The notes: generated by a model from the sequence alone, not told the origin. Positions 15,870 to 24,486 are shown, counted from the first letter of the stretch. The stretch is 64,000 bases of DNA from Blastopirellula retiformator (GCF_007859755.1 NZ_SJPF01000002.1:9524-73523); one strand, 5' to 3'. Numbers and translations are program-made.

Positions 15870-17387
15870 ATGTCGGGTGTTCTGCTATCGGAAGCTGCGA
15901 GCGAAAACGGGGCGTGTCTCGAAAGTCGTAGGCAGGGTCGCGACCCAGCTGTTGCTGATGGAAACGTGAAGCTTGCTGGGTCTCGAACCAGCCTACGGGA
16001 ATCGAATGAGGCGCTGGAGGGTTTGGCGACGGCCGAGTTACTCTCGCAGCGGCGGGCGCCCGATTGGTTGCTTTCCGGAATGTTGCGGCAACATCAGGCG
16101 GCGGTGATCTTGGGGCCGAGCGGCTGTTTGAAGACGGCGCTGGCGATTGATTTGGGGGGAGCGCTGGCGACCGGCGGCAAGTTTCTGGGGGAGTTCGCGG
16201 CGGAGCGGGCGTTTCGTGTTGGGTTTGTCGGGGCGCTGGGCGCCCGGGACTCGGTGATCGAACAGGCACAGCGGTGGAGCGACGCGTCAGGGGCGAACCT
16301 GGTGGCGCTCGACAACTTGGTCTGGGGATTGAACCTGGCCGATGCGGCGGCGCTCGGCGATTCGATCCAGGGGACGCGCCTGCGAGACTGGATTTTGCAG
16401 TATGAGCTGGAAGTGGTGCTGATCGATGCGGCCGATTTGCTGGCGCCAACACGGCGGAGCGAAGCGGAGCAGCTGCGGGCGTTGGTCCAGCTTTGTCTAG
16501 AGGCGGGCGCAACGCCGATTGTTTGTTGCCGCACGCGGAAGCAACTGCCGCCCCGCCCGCTGACCCGCGGCGATCTGGCCGAGGCGCCTTGTCATGGCGC
16601 CGCGCAGCAGTGGTTGCTGGTGAATCGTCGTGAGGCGTTCGTGCCGGGGACAGGCCATCATGCGTTGTGGCTGACGCTGGGAAGCGGCGGTGGGGCGAGC
16701 GGACAATGGGGCGTCGATATTCTGGAGACGGGGGGCGAAACCGATTTGCCAGACGCTCGAATGGCCAATCGGTGGGAGGTGCTGGTGCGCGATATCGGCT
16801 CGATTGAAGAGGAGGCGGCGCAGGTGGCGGCCGAAGCGGTCGCCAGTCGCCTGCAAGAAAAACTGAAGGCGACCCTGCGGCAACTGCCACATGGGAGCGC
16901 CACCAAACTGAAGATCCGCGAGCTGTCGGGGATGAGCGGCGGCAAGTTTGCGGCAACCTGGGACTGGTTGTTCCAGCGGGGAGAGATCGCGCAGCTGCAG
17001 GCCGGCGGCTCGGGCGAGTCGGCCCGGGACGCGCGGTACTGTCTGGCCGAAAATGTGGTCGCCCCAGAGGAGGCCGAAAAAAACGAAGAGAGTCCAGTCC
17101 ACTTGATCAGCGAGCAAGAGATCGTCGGGCACGAGATTGCCGAGCTGATCCGGCAGCAAGAAAAAATGTCACCGTCCAGTCCACTACGACAAGAAAAAGG
17201 TGGGCGGTCCAGTCCACCTGGACCACTGAACGAGTGCGTCATTGCGCCGAACGGCAAGATCTATCGAACCGCAGAGGAGGCTTTGGCCGATCGGCCGCCG
17301 CCTGATCCGCCCCGAGTCGGTAAACCGCCGAAGAAACGGCCGCCACAGCAGATGAAAAAGTTGAAACGGAAGAATCAGCGGCGGTAA
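15870..17387 (+). CDS. AAA/RecA-type ATPase (RepA-like)
   Basis: 505 residues from ATG 15870, which has GGGAGGGG upstream. A P-loop GPSGCLKT at about residues 82-89 and a Walker B strand VVLIDAADLL mark a RecA-fold NTPase of the DnaB/RepA-like type, often found beside primases in planctomycete accessory regions. A winged-helix-like segment (LKIRELSGMSGGKFAATWDW) follows, then a very basic tail (KKLKRKNQRR) suited to DNA binding. Residues ~20-43 are encoded by a copy of an intergenic palindromic repeat (15927-15998). That part is therefore not ancestral, and a downstream start cannot be excluded. No partner gene lies next to it. Confidence 0.75.
   Translation: MSGVLLSEAASENGACLESRRQGRDPAVADGNVKLAGSRTSLRESNEALEGLATAELLSQRRAPDWLLSGMLRQHQAAVILGPSGCLKTALAIDLGGALATGGKFLGEFAAERAFRVGFVGALGARDSVIEQAQRWSDASGANLVALDNLVWGLNLADAAALGDSIQGTRLRDWILQYELEVVLIDAADLLAPTRRSEAEQLRALVQLCLEAGATPIVCCRTRKQLPPRPLTRGDLAEAPCHGAAQQWLLVNRREAFVPGTGHHALWLTLGSGGGASGQWGVDILETGGETDLPDARMANRWEVLVRDIGSIEEEAAQVAAEAVASRLQEKLKATLRQLPHGSATKLKIRELSGMSGGKFAATWDWLFQRGEIAQLQAGGSGESARDARYCLAENVVAPEEAEKNEESPVHLISEQEIVGHEIAELIRQQEKMSPSSPLRQEKGGRSSPPGPLNECVIAPNGKIYRTAEEALADRPPPDPPRVGKPPKKRPPQQMKKLKRKNQRR
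15927..15998. repeat. GTAGGCTGGGTC palindromic repeat inside coding sequence
   Basis: CGTAGGCAGGGTCGCGACCC at the left and GCTGGGTCTCGAACCAGCC plus TACGG at the right are complementary arms of a ~72-bp unit also found at 17461-17533 and partly at 63927-63950. The length is a multiple of three, so the surrounding frame is kept. Confidence 0.8.
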
Positions 17388-17403
17388 AGCTTTGAAAAAC
17401 GGG

Positions 17404-17431
17404 CGCCACTGCTGGGCAAGCCAGCAGTGGC
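17404..17431. repeat. CCACTGCTGG hairpin
   Basis: A perfect 11-bp inverted repeat GCCACTGCTGG / CCAGCAGTGGC with a 6-base loop, just after the ATPase stop. It may end transcription, though no T tract follows, and looks like one more intergenic palindrome family. Confidence 0.6.
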
Positions 17432-17460
17432 ACACGGGAAATGTGCGCTTTGGCAGTGGT

Positions 17461-17533
17461 CGTAGGCTGGGTCGTGACCCAGCTGGTGTTTCGTTTAACT
17501 TATGGAAGAGCTGGGTCTCAAACCAGCCTACGG
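17461..17533. repeat. GTAGGCTGGGTC palindromic repeat, intergenic copy
   Basis: Same unit as 15927-15998: CGTAGGCTGGGTCGTGACCC at the left and GCTGGGTCTCAAACCAGCC at the right, ending TACGG. The arms are complementary. Confidence 0.8.
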
Positions 17534-17556
17534 GTCGGTTCTACGGTGTCTGACCG

Positions 17557-17590
17557 CATTCATGGCCACGCAAGGCCATGGCCATGCTAC
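17557..17590. repeat. CATGGCCA palindrome
   Basis: TCATGGCCACGCAAGGCCATGGCCATGC, an imperfect palindrome in the same gene-poor stretch. Short and of unknown role. Confidence 0.45.
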
Positions 17591-17781
17591 CCGCTCCGCC
17601 CGTTGGCAGGAGAGCGGGCGCGATTTTTCGATAAAATGGAGAGGATGCGGAAAGTGATCTTCGTGATTGGGGGCGGCTTTAGTAAAAAGTGGGCCAGCAG
17701 GTGAAAAAGTGAAAAGAATTCACGCCTGCGGCAAGGCAAGACGTTTCGCTCGCTCCCCTTCTCCGCTACTTCGAGGCACGG

Positions 17782-18075
17782 ATGCTAGGTCTGATTCATG
17801 TGGTTGACGTCAAGGGCTTGTGGCTGCTGGCAGTCATCTATTTGTTAAGCGCCAGCTGGGTGATGTTGGCGCGGAAGCGTCGTTTCGCTGGTTGGATTGC
17901 AACGGCGTGTCGCTGCGGGGCGGTCGCCTCGATGTTGGTCGTCTGTGGGCTGGCGGTGCTGCAGATTTCGATCAATTGCCCCTATTGGATTTGCAGCGCG
18001 AGCGTGCTGTCGCTGTTGGTCGTCGGCTGCGTGTTTGATGGGCAGGGATCGCGGGGTAGTTACCAGGCGATTTAG
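17782..18075 (+). CDS. Small membrane protein of unknown function
   Basis: 97 residues from ATG 17782, with GAGG about 8 bases upstream. Three hydrophobic segments (LWLLAVIYLLSASWVML; CGAVASMLVVCGLAVLQI; ICSASVLSLLVVGCVF) separated by basic loops suggest an inner-membrane protein. No family recognised. Isolated between repeat clusters, so expression is uncertain. Confidence 0.5.
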   Translation: MLGLIHVVDVKGLWLLAVIYLLSASWVMLARKRRFAGWIATACRCGAVASMLVVCGLAVLQISINCPYWICSASVLSLLVVGCVFDGQGSRGSYQAI

Positions 18076-18167
18076 GTTGCTGGCGCTAGCGGTTGCCAGC
18101 GTAGGTTGGGGGCAGCGGAGCGCTGGCCCAACAATGCGGTTGCAAGGTGCTCGGGGGCCCGCACTAG

Positions 18168-18214
18168 CTGCCGGTTGAAAAATGTCCTCGTGGCATTATT
18201 CAACCTCGCCAGGC
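18168..18214. repeat. Solo hairpin 1 of the four-hairpin repeat
   Basis: CTGCCGGTTGAAAAATGTCC...GGCATTATTCAACCTCGCCAGG matches only the first ~47 bases of the 149-bp unit; the following sequence diverges at once. It has one mismatch and one wobble pair in the stem, so it looks like a decaying or truncated copy. Confidence 0.75.
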
Positions 18215-18475
18215 TTCGAGAATGGGCGCCTCTGAGGTCGGTTCTGAACGCTGGATGGCTCTTACTTTCGGCATGATTGCCAAAACCGGAAAAATTTCTA
18301 CCTTTCGAGCCTCCGATTTGCCGAAGTGATTGCTAGAAGTCTATCGGTATTGCCTTTGCCCTTGGTGCGAAGCGGTCTGATCGGCTTTGGTCAAGAGACT
18401 CATTTGCTTCGTCCCTGCAGCAATTTAATGGGGGCGGAATCATCAGATAGGTCGCACTGCAACCAGGAGGCGATG

Positions 18476-18952
18476 ATGCGATTTACGTGGATTGGGAGCG
18501 CCAGCACGTTCCTGTTACTTGCGCTGCCGATGTTCGCATTGGCTCAGGCGCCGGGTCAGCAAACGCCGGTGGGCGTGCCGATTTCGGCGGGTCCGGCCGC
18601 GATGCAGCAACCGGTTGGAGCTGGCGTGCCGCTGGGTCAGCCGATTCAACAGGTCGGTTATCAGCAAGCCTGCCCGACGTGCCCTCCGGGTTACGGCGGC
18701 GGTCACCATGGCCACATGATGCGCGGCACGGGCAACCCGGGCTTTGCGAATCCGGGCATGGGCGGAGGCCCGGGCTATCCGGGTTTTGGCGTGGATCAAT
18801 ACCCGAAGCAGCGTGCCCCGACGGTCTATCCCTATATCGGCCCGCACTATCCGTACCCGCAGATTCCGCTGGGCTGGAAGAACGTGACGCTGGAATGGGA
18901 TGACGGCCACTGGTGGCTCGACTTCCATCGTCGTCGCTCGACCCACCACTAA
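18476..18952 (+). CDS. Secreted Gly/Pro-rich protein with aromatic C-terminal domain
   Basis: 158 residues. The start ATG 18476 has AGGAGG five bases upstream; the adjacent ATG at 18473 is too close to it. Signal peptide ends near FALAQA. A Pro/Gln/Gly-rich region contains CPTCPPGYGGGHHGH. The last ~45 residues are a compact aromatic domain: YPYIGPHYPYPQIPLGW then VTLEWDDGHWWLDFHRRR. The same C-terminal domain ends the protein encoded at 19276, and the CPTCPPG motif recurs in the lipoprotein at 20470. Probably cell-surface or periplasmic; function unknown. Confidence 0.82.
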   Translation: MRFTWIGSASTFLLLALPMFALAQAPGQQTPVGVPISAGPAAMQQPVGAGVPLGQPIQQVGYQQACPTCPPGYGGGHHGHMMRGTGNPGFANPGMGGGPGYPGFGVDQYPKQRAPTVYPYIGPHYPYPQIPLGWKNVTLEWDDGHWWLDFHRRRSTHH

Positions 18953-18988
18953 TTAATTGGCTTGTGGGTAAGTGGGTAAACCTGGGAG

Positions 18989-19013
18989 CCTCGTCCGATG
19001 ATGAGGTTCTTTT
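18989..19013 (+). terminator. Weak terminator hairpin
   Basis: CCTCGTC-CGAT-GATGAGG (7 bp with one G-T pair) followed by TTCTTTT, 36 bases past the stop of the secreted-protein gene. Confidence 0.4.
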
Positions 19014-19275
19014 GTTGCGCAGGGAACGATTTTGACGTCCTTTGTGTCCTCAAAATCGAAAAAATAGTGCCACAACGACGTCGGACTTGCCGACAACTAT
19101 TGACAGTTATGCCGCTTCCGCGGTGCGTGGTGAACGCAAGCGACGCAGCATGAGAGCAGCAAACGTCTTCGCCAGTCGACTTTTGCAAGTTGACGTTTCC
19201 CAGCCCGCAACGGGGAATCAAGGCGGACGTCATTCACTCGGATCGCTTACGGATATATTCTCAGGAGGGGGAATT

Positions 19276-20169
19276 ATGCGACGGTTTTGGAAAGTAGCGT
19301 TACTCGCGGCGATCACGCTCGCCCCGGCTAGCGTCTTGAACGCCGACGACGCGGACATCTCGCGTCAGATCGTCGAGCAACTGAACATGAAGAAGGCGGA
19401 AGGCAGCCTGAAGGGCTTCAACATCGGCCTGAGCGTCGAAAACGGCGTCGTCTGGCTGGAAGGGCATGTCTCGGACCAGTCGCAGCACGACCTGGCGATC
19501 GACATTGCCCGCCGCATCAGCGGTGTGGAGCAAGTGGTGGACGGCGTGTCGATCAATCGACCGGAGCAGCCGGCCATTCAAGGCGTGTTGGTTTCAGCCA
19601 ACGAAACGCTGAACGCCCCGACGCCGGCAACGCCGCCGCGTGATCTGCAGGCCGCGCCAATGTACGCCGACTTGCCGCGAGCCTCGGCTGGCGCTCCGCT
19701 GGCGCCGCAAGGTCTGCGTCCGGTTCCGGCCGCCGTGCCGCAAACGGCGATGGCCCCGGCTGCCGCGATGCCGACCTACTCGCAGCCGGAAGCGGCTCGC
19801 CCGCAGGGGCAGATGCCGCGTGCTTTCGCCCCGGCCGGAACGCAAGACTTCCGCTACGCCTCGGCCCGCATGCAACAGCCGCCGGCCGCAATGCAGCCGC
19901 CTGCTTACTATCCGACCGCCCAGGGTTACGCGACGCCGGTGCGTTACGACAACCCGACGCTGCCGGGCTACGCTTGGCCAGCTTACGCGGCCTACCCGAA
20001 CTACGCCGCGTTGCAGTACCCGAAACAGTACTCGCCGGCTGCCTGGCCTTACATTGGCCCGTTCTACCCGTACCCGCAAGTTCCGCTCGGCTGGCGTAAG
20101 GTCACCATGGAATGGAACAAGGGCTGGTGGACGGTCGATTTCAAGGCTCGCCGTCACGGCCGCTGGTAA
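19276..20169 (+). CDS. Secreted BON-domain protein with aromatic C-terminal domain
   Basis: 297 residues. ATG 19276 has AGGAGGGG five bases upstream; the longer frame from 19042 has none. Signal peptide, then a BON domain at about residues 25-95 (ISRQIVEQLNMKKAEG, GVVWLEGHVSDQSQHDLAI, ISGVEQVVDGVSI), which in other proteins contacts phospholipid or cell-envelope surfaces. A long Ala/Pro/Gln/Tyr-rich linker follows. The C-terminal 45 residues (WPYIGPFYPYPQVPLGW, then VTMEWNKGWWTVDFKARR) match those of the neighbour at 18476. A structural or envelope-binding role is inferred. A strong terminator follows at 20247. Confidence 0.85.
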   Translation: MRRFWKVALLAAITLAPASVLNADDADISRQIVEQLNMKKAEGSLKGFNIGLSVENGVVWLEGHVSDQSQHDLAIDIARRISGVEQVVDGVSINRPEQPAIQGVLVSANETLNAPTPATPPRDLQAAPMYADLPRASAGAPLAPQGLRPVPAAVPQTAMAPAAAMPTYSQPEAARPQGQMPRAFAPAGTQDFRYASARMQQPPAAMQPPAYYPTAQGYATPVRYDNPTLPGYAWPAYAAYPNYAALQYPKQYSPAAWPYIGPFYPYPQVPLGWRKVTMEWNKGWWTVDFKARRHGRW

Positions 20170-20246
20170 TCGGCACGAAACGTAAGAGATACCGTCACCG
20201 AAAGCGAGTAGCCGTTTAGCCAGGGCGAAAGCTGGATGGCGATCCG

Positions 20247-20282
20247 AACCCCTGAAAGTTTGCTGCCTTTCAGGGGTTTTTT
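20247..20282 (+). terminator. Rho-independent terminator after BON-domain gene
   Basis: 12-bp stem AACCCCTGAAAG / CTTTCAGGGGTT with an 8-base loop, running into TTTTTT. Confidence 0.9.
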
Positions 20283-20469
20283 ATGCGCGGAGGGCAATTT
20301 TTGGGCCCTCCTTTCAGGAAATTGCCTTGCGACCGGAAAAGGCCGCAAGTTTGTTACAGCTTCACACGATAGATAGTAATAGCAGCAAATGCCGCGCTTT
20401 AGTGCGGCGACCTAATGGATTGGGCTTCGCCCGCAAGAAAGCGCCCTGGCAAAACTGAGAGGTTGATCC

Positions 20470-21063
20470 ATGTACCGTTTAAGCCTTCGTACCGCCCTTG
20501 GCTTGGCGATCGCGGCCGGCTCGCTGATGACCAGCGTCGGCTGTACGACTCAAGGCCCGTATCTGGGCCCGTTTTTTATGCCGTATCCGGTTTCGCCTTA
20601 CTTCCAAGAACAGAAGGAAGACGAATTTCTGGAACACGAACGTTATGGCCGCGTGCCGATTCTGCCGCCGATTCCGCCGGGCGGTCCGCACGTCGCGCTG
20701 GACCCGCCGAGCGACGACGAAGTGATTCGCGCTCTGGAACGAGCTCGCCCGGTTGAGGGTGGCATGCCGTTCCTGCACGAGACGAACCGCAACAACGTCC
20801 GCATCAAGAAGGAAAAGATCGCCGACTACGTCGATCCGCCCCGCGTGATGCCGCTGGTTGGCCCGGTTCAGTTGCACCATGCTCACTACAAGTGCACGGT
20901 CAACTACACCGAAGTCAAGCGAATCGGTTGGCCCTTCCCGCACACCCTGGTTGACGAGGAAACGGTTGAAGTGGTCTACATCGACCACAACCACCTGCAC
21001 CGCGTCGGCAATCCGTACGAAGGCGCCGCGGGCAGCTGCCCGACCTGCCCTCCGGGTCACTAA
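20470..21063 (+). CDS. Lipoprotein of unknown function
   Basis: 197 residues from ATG 20470 with GAGAGG upstream. The signal sequence ends in the lipobox-like SVGC, so the mature protein should be lipid-anchored at Cys 25. The mature part starts QGPYLGPFFMPYPVSPYFQ, an aromatic/Pro pattern like that of its two upstream neighbours. It ends with GSCPTCPPGH, sharing CPTCPPG with the 18476 protein. The central part has no recognised domain. Third in a run of small envelope proteins, each with its own signals, so probably three separate transcripts. Confidence 0.8.
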   Translation: MYRLSLRTALGLAIAAGSLMTSVGCTTQGPYLGPFFMPYPVSPYFQEQKEDEFLEHERYGRVPILPPIPPGGPHVALDPPSDDEVIRALERARPVEGGMPFLHETNRNNVRIKKEKIADYVDPPRVMPLVGPVQLHHAHYKCTVNYTEVKRIGWPFPHTLVDEETVEVVYIDHNHLHRVGNPYEGAAGSCPTCPPGH

Positions 21064-21092
21064 GACCAGCAACTGGCTATGTCAAACTAGGA

Positions 21093-21123
21093 AAAGCCGC
21101 GTCCGCCAGGGCGCGGCTTTTTT
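21093..21123 (+). terminator. Rho-independent terminator after lipoprotein gene
   Basis: 9-bp stem AAAGCCGCG / CGCGGCTTT with a 10-base loop, running into TTTTTT. Confidence 0.9.
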
Positions 21124-21168
21124 ATGCGCCTGTCGCGCCGCCGCCGTTTGCGATTACGATAGAGCCTT

Positions 21169-22062
21169 ATGAACCCGCCAGCCCCCAACTCGCCAAAGAT
21201 CGACCCCATCACCGGACGGCGAATGGTGGTGCGCACGCAGACGGCCTTGCCCGAGAATCTGCCGAGCTTTGGGGTGGCGATTCTGGAGAGCCACCACGCC
21301 CCCGGCTTTGTGATGGAGTGGCGATCGCATCCTTTTATCAAGGTGCAGTACGTGCTGGCCGGGCGGGGGCAGATTCATATCGGCAACGACAGCCACCAGG
21401 TGGCCGCACGCGACATCGTGATCGTGCCGGCCGAGCGCAGCAATCGGATCGAGGATGACCCCGGCTCGCCGATGTCGCTCTATATCCTGTGCATCGACAA
21501 GCGGCTGCTCAGCTTCGACCCGCAGGTGACGTCGGTGCTGCCGCATGGCAAGCAGACGTGTCAGCTTCACTTCTCGCAGCGGATCGAACGGCGATTGCGG
21601 CGGCTCTTGTATCAACAGTGGCAAGCCGACCCGACGACGTCGCTGGCGATGGTCGCCAACGCGCTAGAGGTGCTGGCCCTGCTGACGTCGGAGTCGATCC
21701 CCACCAGCCAGACCAGCGGCGATCTGAGCTTGGAGCCGGACGTCGACGAGGTCGCGGCCTACGTGCGGCATCTTGACTCTTACTTCTTTGAGGCGAGCAC
21801 GATTGACGACGTGGTGAAAGAACTCGGCATGCCGCGGCGCCGCTTCACCCACATCTTCCGCCGCCTGACCGGGCAGACGTGGCTGAACTATGTACAGCGG
21901 AAACGCGTCGACCATGCCTGTCAGTTGCTGGAAGAGTCGGACCGCACGATCGCGTCAATCGCGTTCGAGTGCGGCTTCGGCGAATTGTCGACCTTCTATC
22001 GGGCCTTTCGCAAGATCCGCGGCGTGACTCCCAAGGCGTGGCGGAAGTCTCACTGCGAATAG
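21169..22062 (+). CDS. AraC-family regulator with cupin sensor domain
   Basis: 297 residues. The N-terminal half is a cupin fold (HPFIKVQYVLAGRGQIHIG and VAARDIVIVPAERSN), typical of sugar-sensing AraC proteins. The C-terminal ~100 residues hold the double HTH (IDDVVKELGMPRRRFTHIF and IASIAFECGFGELSTFYRAF). It probably activates carbohydrate or stress genes in response to a small ligand; no target is evident because the downstream sigma-factor gene is separated by a repeat. No clear SD precedes the ATG. Confidence 0.92.
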   Translation: MNPPAPNSPKIDPITGRRMVVRTQTALPENLPSFGVAILESHHAPGFVMEWRSHPFIKVQYVLAGRGQIHIGNDSHQVAARDIVIVPAERSNRIEDDPGSPMSLYILCIDKRLLSFDPQVTSVLPHGKQTCQLHFSQRIERRLRRLLYQQWQADPTTSLAMVANALEVLALLTSESIPTSQTSGDLSLEPDVDEVAAYVRHLDSYFFEASTIDDVVKELGMPRRRFTHIFRRLTGQTWLNYVQRKRVDHACQLLEESDRTIASIAFECGFGELSTFYRAFRKIRGVTPKAWRKSHCE

Positions 22063-22080
22063 GCGGCCAGTTGCTCTTAA

Positions 22081-22229
22081 CTGCGTGTTGAAAAATGCCA
22101 TCGTGGCATTTTTCAACCTCGCCAGGTTCAGAGCATAGCTCTTCGCGGCTCGCAAAATGACGACTTACGTCGTTATTTTGGGATCGCATCCGTGCGATCA
22201 CGCAGTCCGTCGAGAAAATCAACGGACTG
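22081..22229. repeat. Four-hairpin dispersed repeat, copy 3
   Basis: The best preserved copy: hairpins 1, 3 and 4 are perfect and hairpin 2 has one G-T pair. It starts 19 bases after the AraC stop codon and lies between two co-directional genes. Confidence 0.9.
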
Positions 22230-22411
22230 TTAAACGGCCATCTCGGCGACATCCCTGCCAAGTCGCCTGCGTGAACGCAGCGTTTGCCGGGTATTGTGCA
22301 GCGCCCCACGAAGCGTTTTGGACGCAGATCCCGCCAGTTTGTTCGACATCCAATTTTTCTTGTCCAAAATGAGGCGGGAAGGCACTATGTACGTAGGAGA
22401 CCAGAAGATCA

Positions 22412-22972
22412 GTGACTGATTCAGCAAATCCAGGGCGATCGCGGCAGCCAGCCGACGGGGGACAAGACGCCGAGTTCGTCCGGCTGTTTGGTCAGTACCA
22501 GCATCAAATTTACATCTATTTGATGAGTCTCCTGCATGACGAAAGCTCGGCGGATGACCTGTTTCAAGAGACGATGCTTGTCCTATGGCGTGAATTTGAT
22601 CAGTACCAGCCGGGGACCAATTTCATGGCCTGGTCCTGCACCGTCGCGTTGAATCGCGTCCGAGCCTGGCGAAAAAAACGCCAGAACGAGCGGCTGCAGT
22701 TTTCTGACGAGTTCCTGGAAGTGCTCAGCGGCGAACTCGATAACCGACAAGACGACTTACAGCAGCGTCAGAAGGCGCTATTCGATTGCATCGCCAAGCT
22801 GCCGGAACATCATCGCCAGCTGATCGCGTATCGCTACTCGGCCGGTCACGCGATCGAAGAGATCGCCCAGCGGACGCAAAAGTCGGTCGACGCGGTCTAT
22901 CGCGTGCTGAGTCGAATCCGTCAAACGCTGCGCGATTGCGCTTCGCAACATACCGCACTTGAGGAAGCGTAA
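22412..22972 (+). CDS. ECF-type RNA polymerase sigma factor
   Basis: 186 residues from GTG 22412 with GGAGA about 11 bases upstream. Region 2 (HDESSADDLFQETMLVLWRE then NFMAWSCTVALNRVRAWRKK) and region 4 (LPEHHRQLIAYRYSAGHAIE, then IAQRTQKSVDAVYRVLSRIR) are clear, and regions 1 and 3 are absent. This is the planctomycete sigma type that is usually paired with a FecR-like membrane protein. Its stop is immediately followed by the ATG of that partner, so the two form an operon and probably a signalling pair. Confidence 0.93.
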   Translation: MTDSANPGRSRQPADGGQDAEFVRLFGQYQHQIYIYLMSLLHDESSADDLFQETMLVLWREFDQYQPGTNFMAWSCTVALNRVRAWRKKRQNERLQFSDEFLEVLSGELDNRQDDLQQRQKALFDCIAKLPEHHRQLIAYRYSAGHAIEEIAQRTQKSVDAVYRVLSRIRQTLRDCASQHTALEEA

Positions 22973-24424
22973 ATGACCACCCATCAGAACCTCCGGGAAT
23001 TTCGCGAACTGTGCGATACGTCGATCGAGAACCGAGCGACGCCCGAGCAGCTTGCGCGGCTCGAGAAGTTGTTTCTGGAATCGCCCGAGTTGCGGCGCGA
23101 ATTCGTCGAGATGACCCACTTGCATGCCTGCCTGACGTCGGTGGGGCGCGATGGGGGCTGGAGCCAGACGCTGGCAGCGGCAAAAGAGCAGGCCGACGTT
23201 CACCGCGGACAGCGCGCTGCGCGGTCTCCCATTTTCGCTGGACCAGCGGCGCTCGGCGGCTGGGCCGCCGCCCTGGCGCTGGGCGTGATGTTTTTCTTCC
23301 TGTTCGTCGGAAAGGACGCGGCGCCGCCGGAAGCCTTTGCGACGATCGCCTCGACCCCGGTTACGCGATGGGAGTGGGCGAGTTTGCCGACGGTCGACCA
23401 ATCGCGAGTCGCCGCCGGACGCGTGCTGCTGGCCGAAGGGATGTCGACCTTCGAGTTTGACAATGGCGCCGTGATCGAGTTGGAGGGGCCTGCCGATTTT
23501 GAGTTGATCGATGCGATGCACTGTCGTTTGTACTACGGCAAAATCGTTGCGAGAATGTCGCGTCCCGAGTTGAAGGGGTTCTCGATTGACACGCCGGATG
23601 CGGTCTTGGTTGATCAAGGGACGAGCTTTGGCGTTGACGTTTCGCCCCACGGAGAGGCGATGCTCCAAGTCTTTGAAGGGCTTGTCGATGTGAAGCACAA
23701 CCTCAGTGGAGAGCAAGTCTCGGTTCGCGGGCAAAACGCGGTTTCCATCTCCGGCGACCAGTTGTCGCAGGTTTTCGATCTTGCCGACGCGTTCCGCCGT
23801 GGCCTGAAAACTTCGCTCGGTCCGCAAGCCGCCGTTCAAATATCGACCGCCGTGGGGGCGGGAGGAGATCATTGGATCATTCGCGACGAAGAGTATCGCG
23901 AGGGGCCCGAGGATCTGTTGATGATCAAGTTCGCCAAGTCCGGCTACAGCCAATACGACCGGAAAATCTACCTGCGTTTCGATCTTCACGGTCTTCCGCT
24001 TGATCAAATGACGGGCGCGTCGCTGACGTTAACCGCAGCGGCGACCAACATGGGTTACGCGTCGCGTATGCCCGACTGCACCTTCGAGGTATACGCCCTG
24101 TTGGATGACAAACAGGACCAGTGGGACCTGCAGGCGACGACCTGGGACAACGCCCCCGCAAACGTCGAAGCAGCAAATGCCGTTGCGGCCGAGTCGACCA
24201 AGCTGGTCGGCTCGTTTTCGCTTCCCCAAGGACAAAAGACGGGCTCGGTCGTTATCGATTTGCCCGAGATGCTTGACGTGATCGATCGCGATCAGAATCG
24301 TCTGTTGACGCTGATCATCGTTCCAAAAACGGGCGAAAGCGCGTCCGGCGCACTCGTTCATGGATTCGCTGGGCGGACCCATTCCACGTTGCCGCCCCCT
24401 ACGCTTCGCCTGTTTACTAACTAG
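22973..24424 (+). CDS. FecR-like membrane protein with DNRLRE/CBM-like C-terminal domain
   Basis: 483 residues, starting one base after the sigma-factor stop. The N-terminal ~85 residues are a cytoplasmic anti-sigma-like helix bundle (FRELCDTSIENRATPEQLAR). One membrane span lies near residues 92-113 (GGWAAALALGVMFFFLFVG). A FecR domain follows (FEFDNGAVIELEGPADFEL, DQGTSFGVDVSPHGEAMLQV). The last ~180 residues resemble a DNRLRE or CBM96-type beta-sandwich: GDHWIIRDEEYREG, IYLRFDLHGLP, and a C-terminal HSTLPPPTLRLF. The extracytoplasmic domain could sense a polysaccharide and release the sigma factor (inference). Confidence 0.85.
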   Translation: MTTHQNLREFRELCDTSIENRATPEQLARLEKLFLESPELRREFVEMTHLHACLTSVGRDGGWSQTLAAAKEQADVHRGQRAARSPIFAGPAALGGWAAALALGVMFFFLFVGKDAAPPEAFATIASTPVTRWEWASLPTVDQSRVAAGRVLLAEGMSTFEFDNGAVIELEGPADFELIDAMHCRLYYGKIVARMSRPELKGFSIDTPDAVLVDQGTSFGVDVSPHGEAMLQVFEGLVDVKHNLSGEQVSVRGQNAVSISGDQLSQVFDLADAFRRGLKTSLGPQAAVQISTAVGAGGDHWIIRDEEYREGPEDLLMIKFAKSGYSQYDRKIYLRFDLHGLPLDQMTGASLTLTAAATNMGYASRMPDCTFEVYALLDDKQDQWDLQATTWDNAPANVEAANAVAAESTKLVGSFSLPQGQKTGSVVIDLPEMLDVIDRDQNRLLTLIIVPKTGESASGALVHGFAGRTHSTLPPPTLRLFTN

Positions 24425-24486
24425 TTGACCTCTTTTCTGTGCGCCCCAACCCCGCTACCTACCTTCCACCCCCGACTACGACCATC

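Noticed and set aside
15655-16956. 433-codon minus-strand frame opposite the ATPase gene
   Set aside because: Arg/Pro/Ser-rich translation without any domain, fully antisense to a gene with a P-loop; a GC-driven shadow.
22778-24007. 409-codon minus-strand frame
   Set aside because: Antisense to the sigma factor and FecR genes, no domain and arginine-rich.
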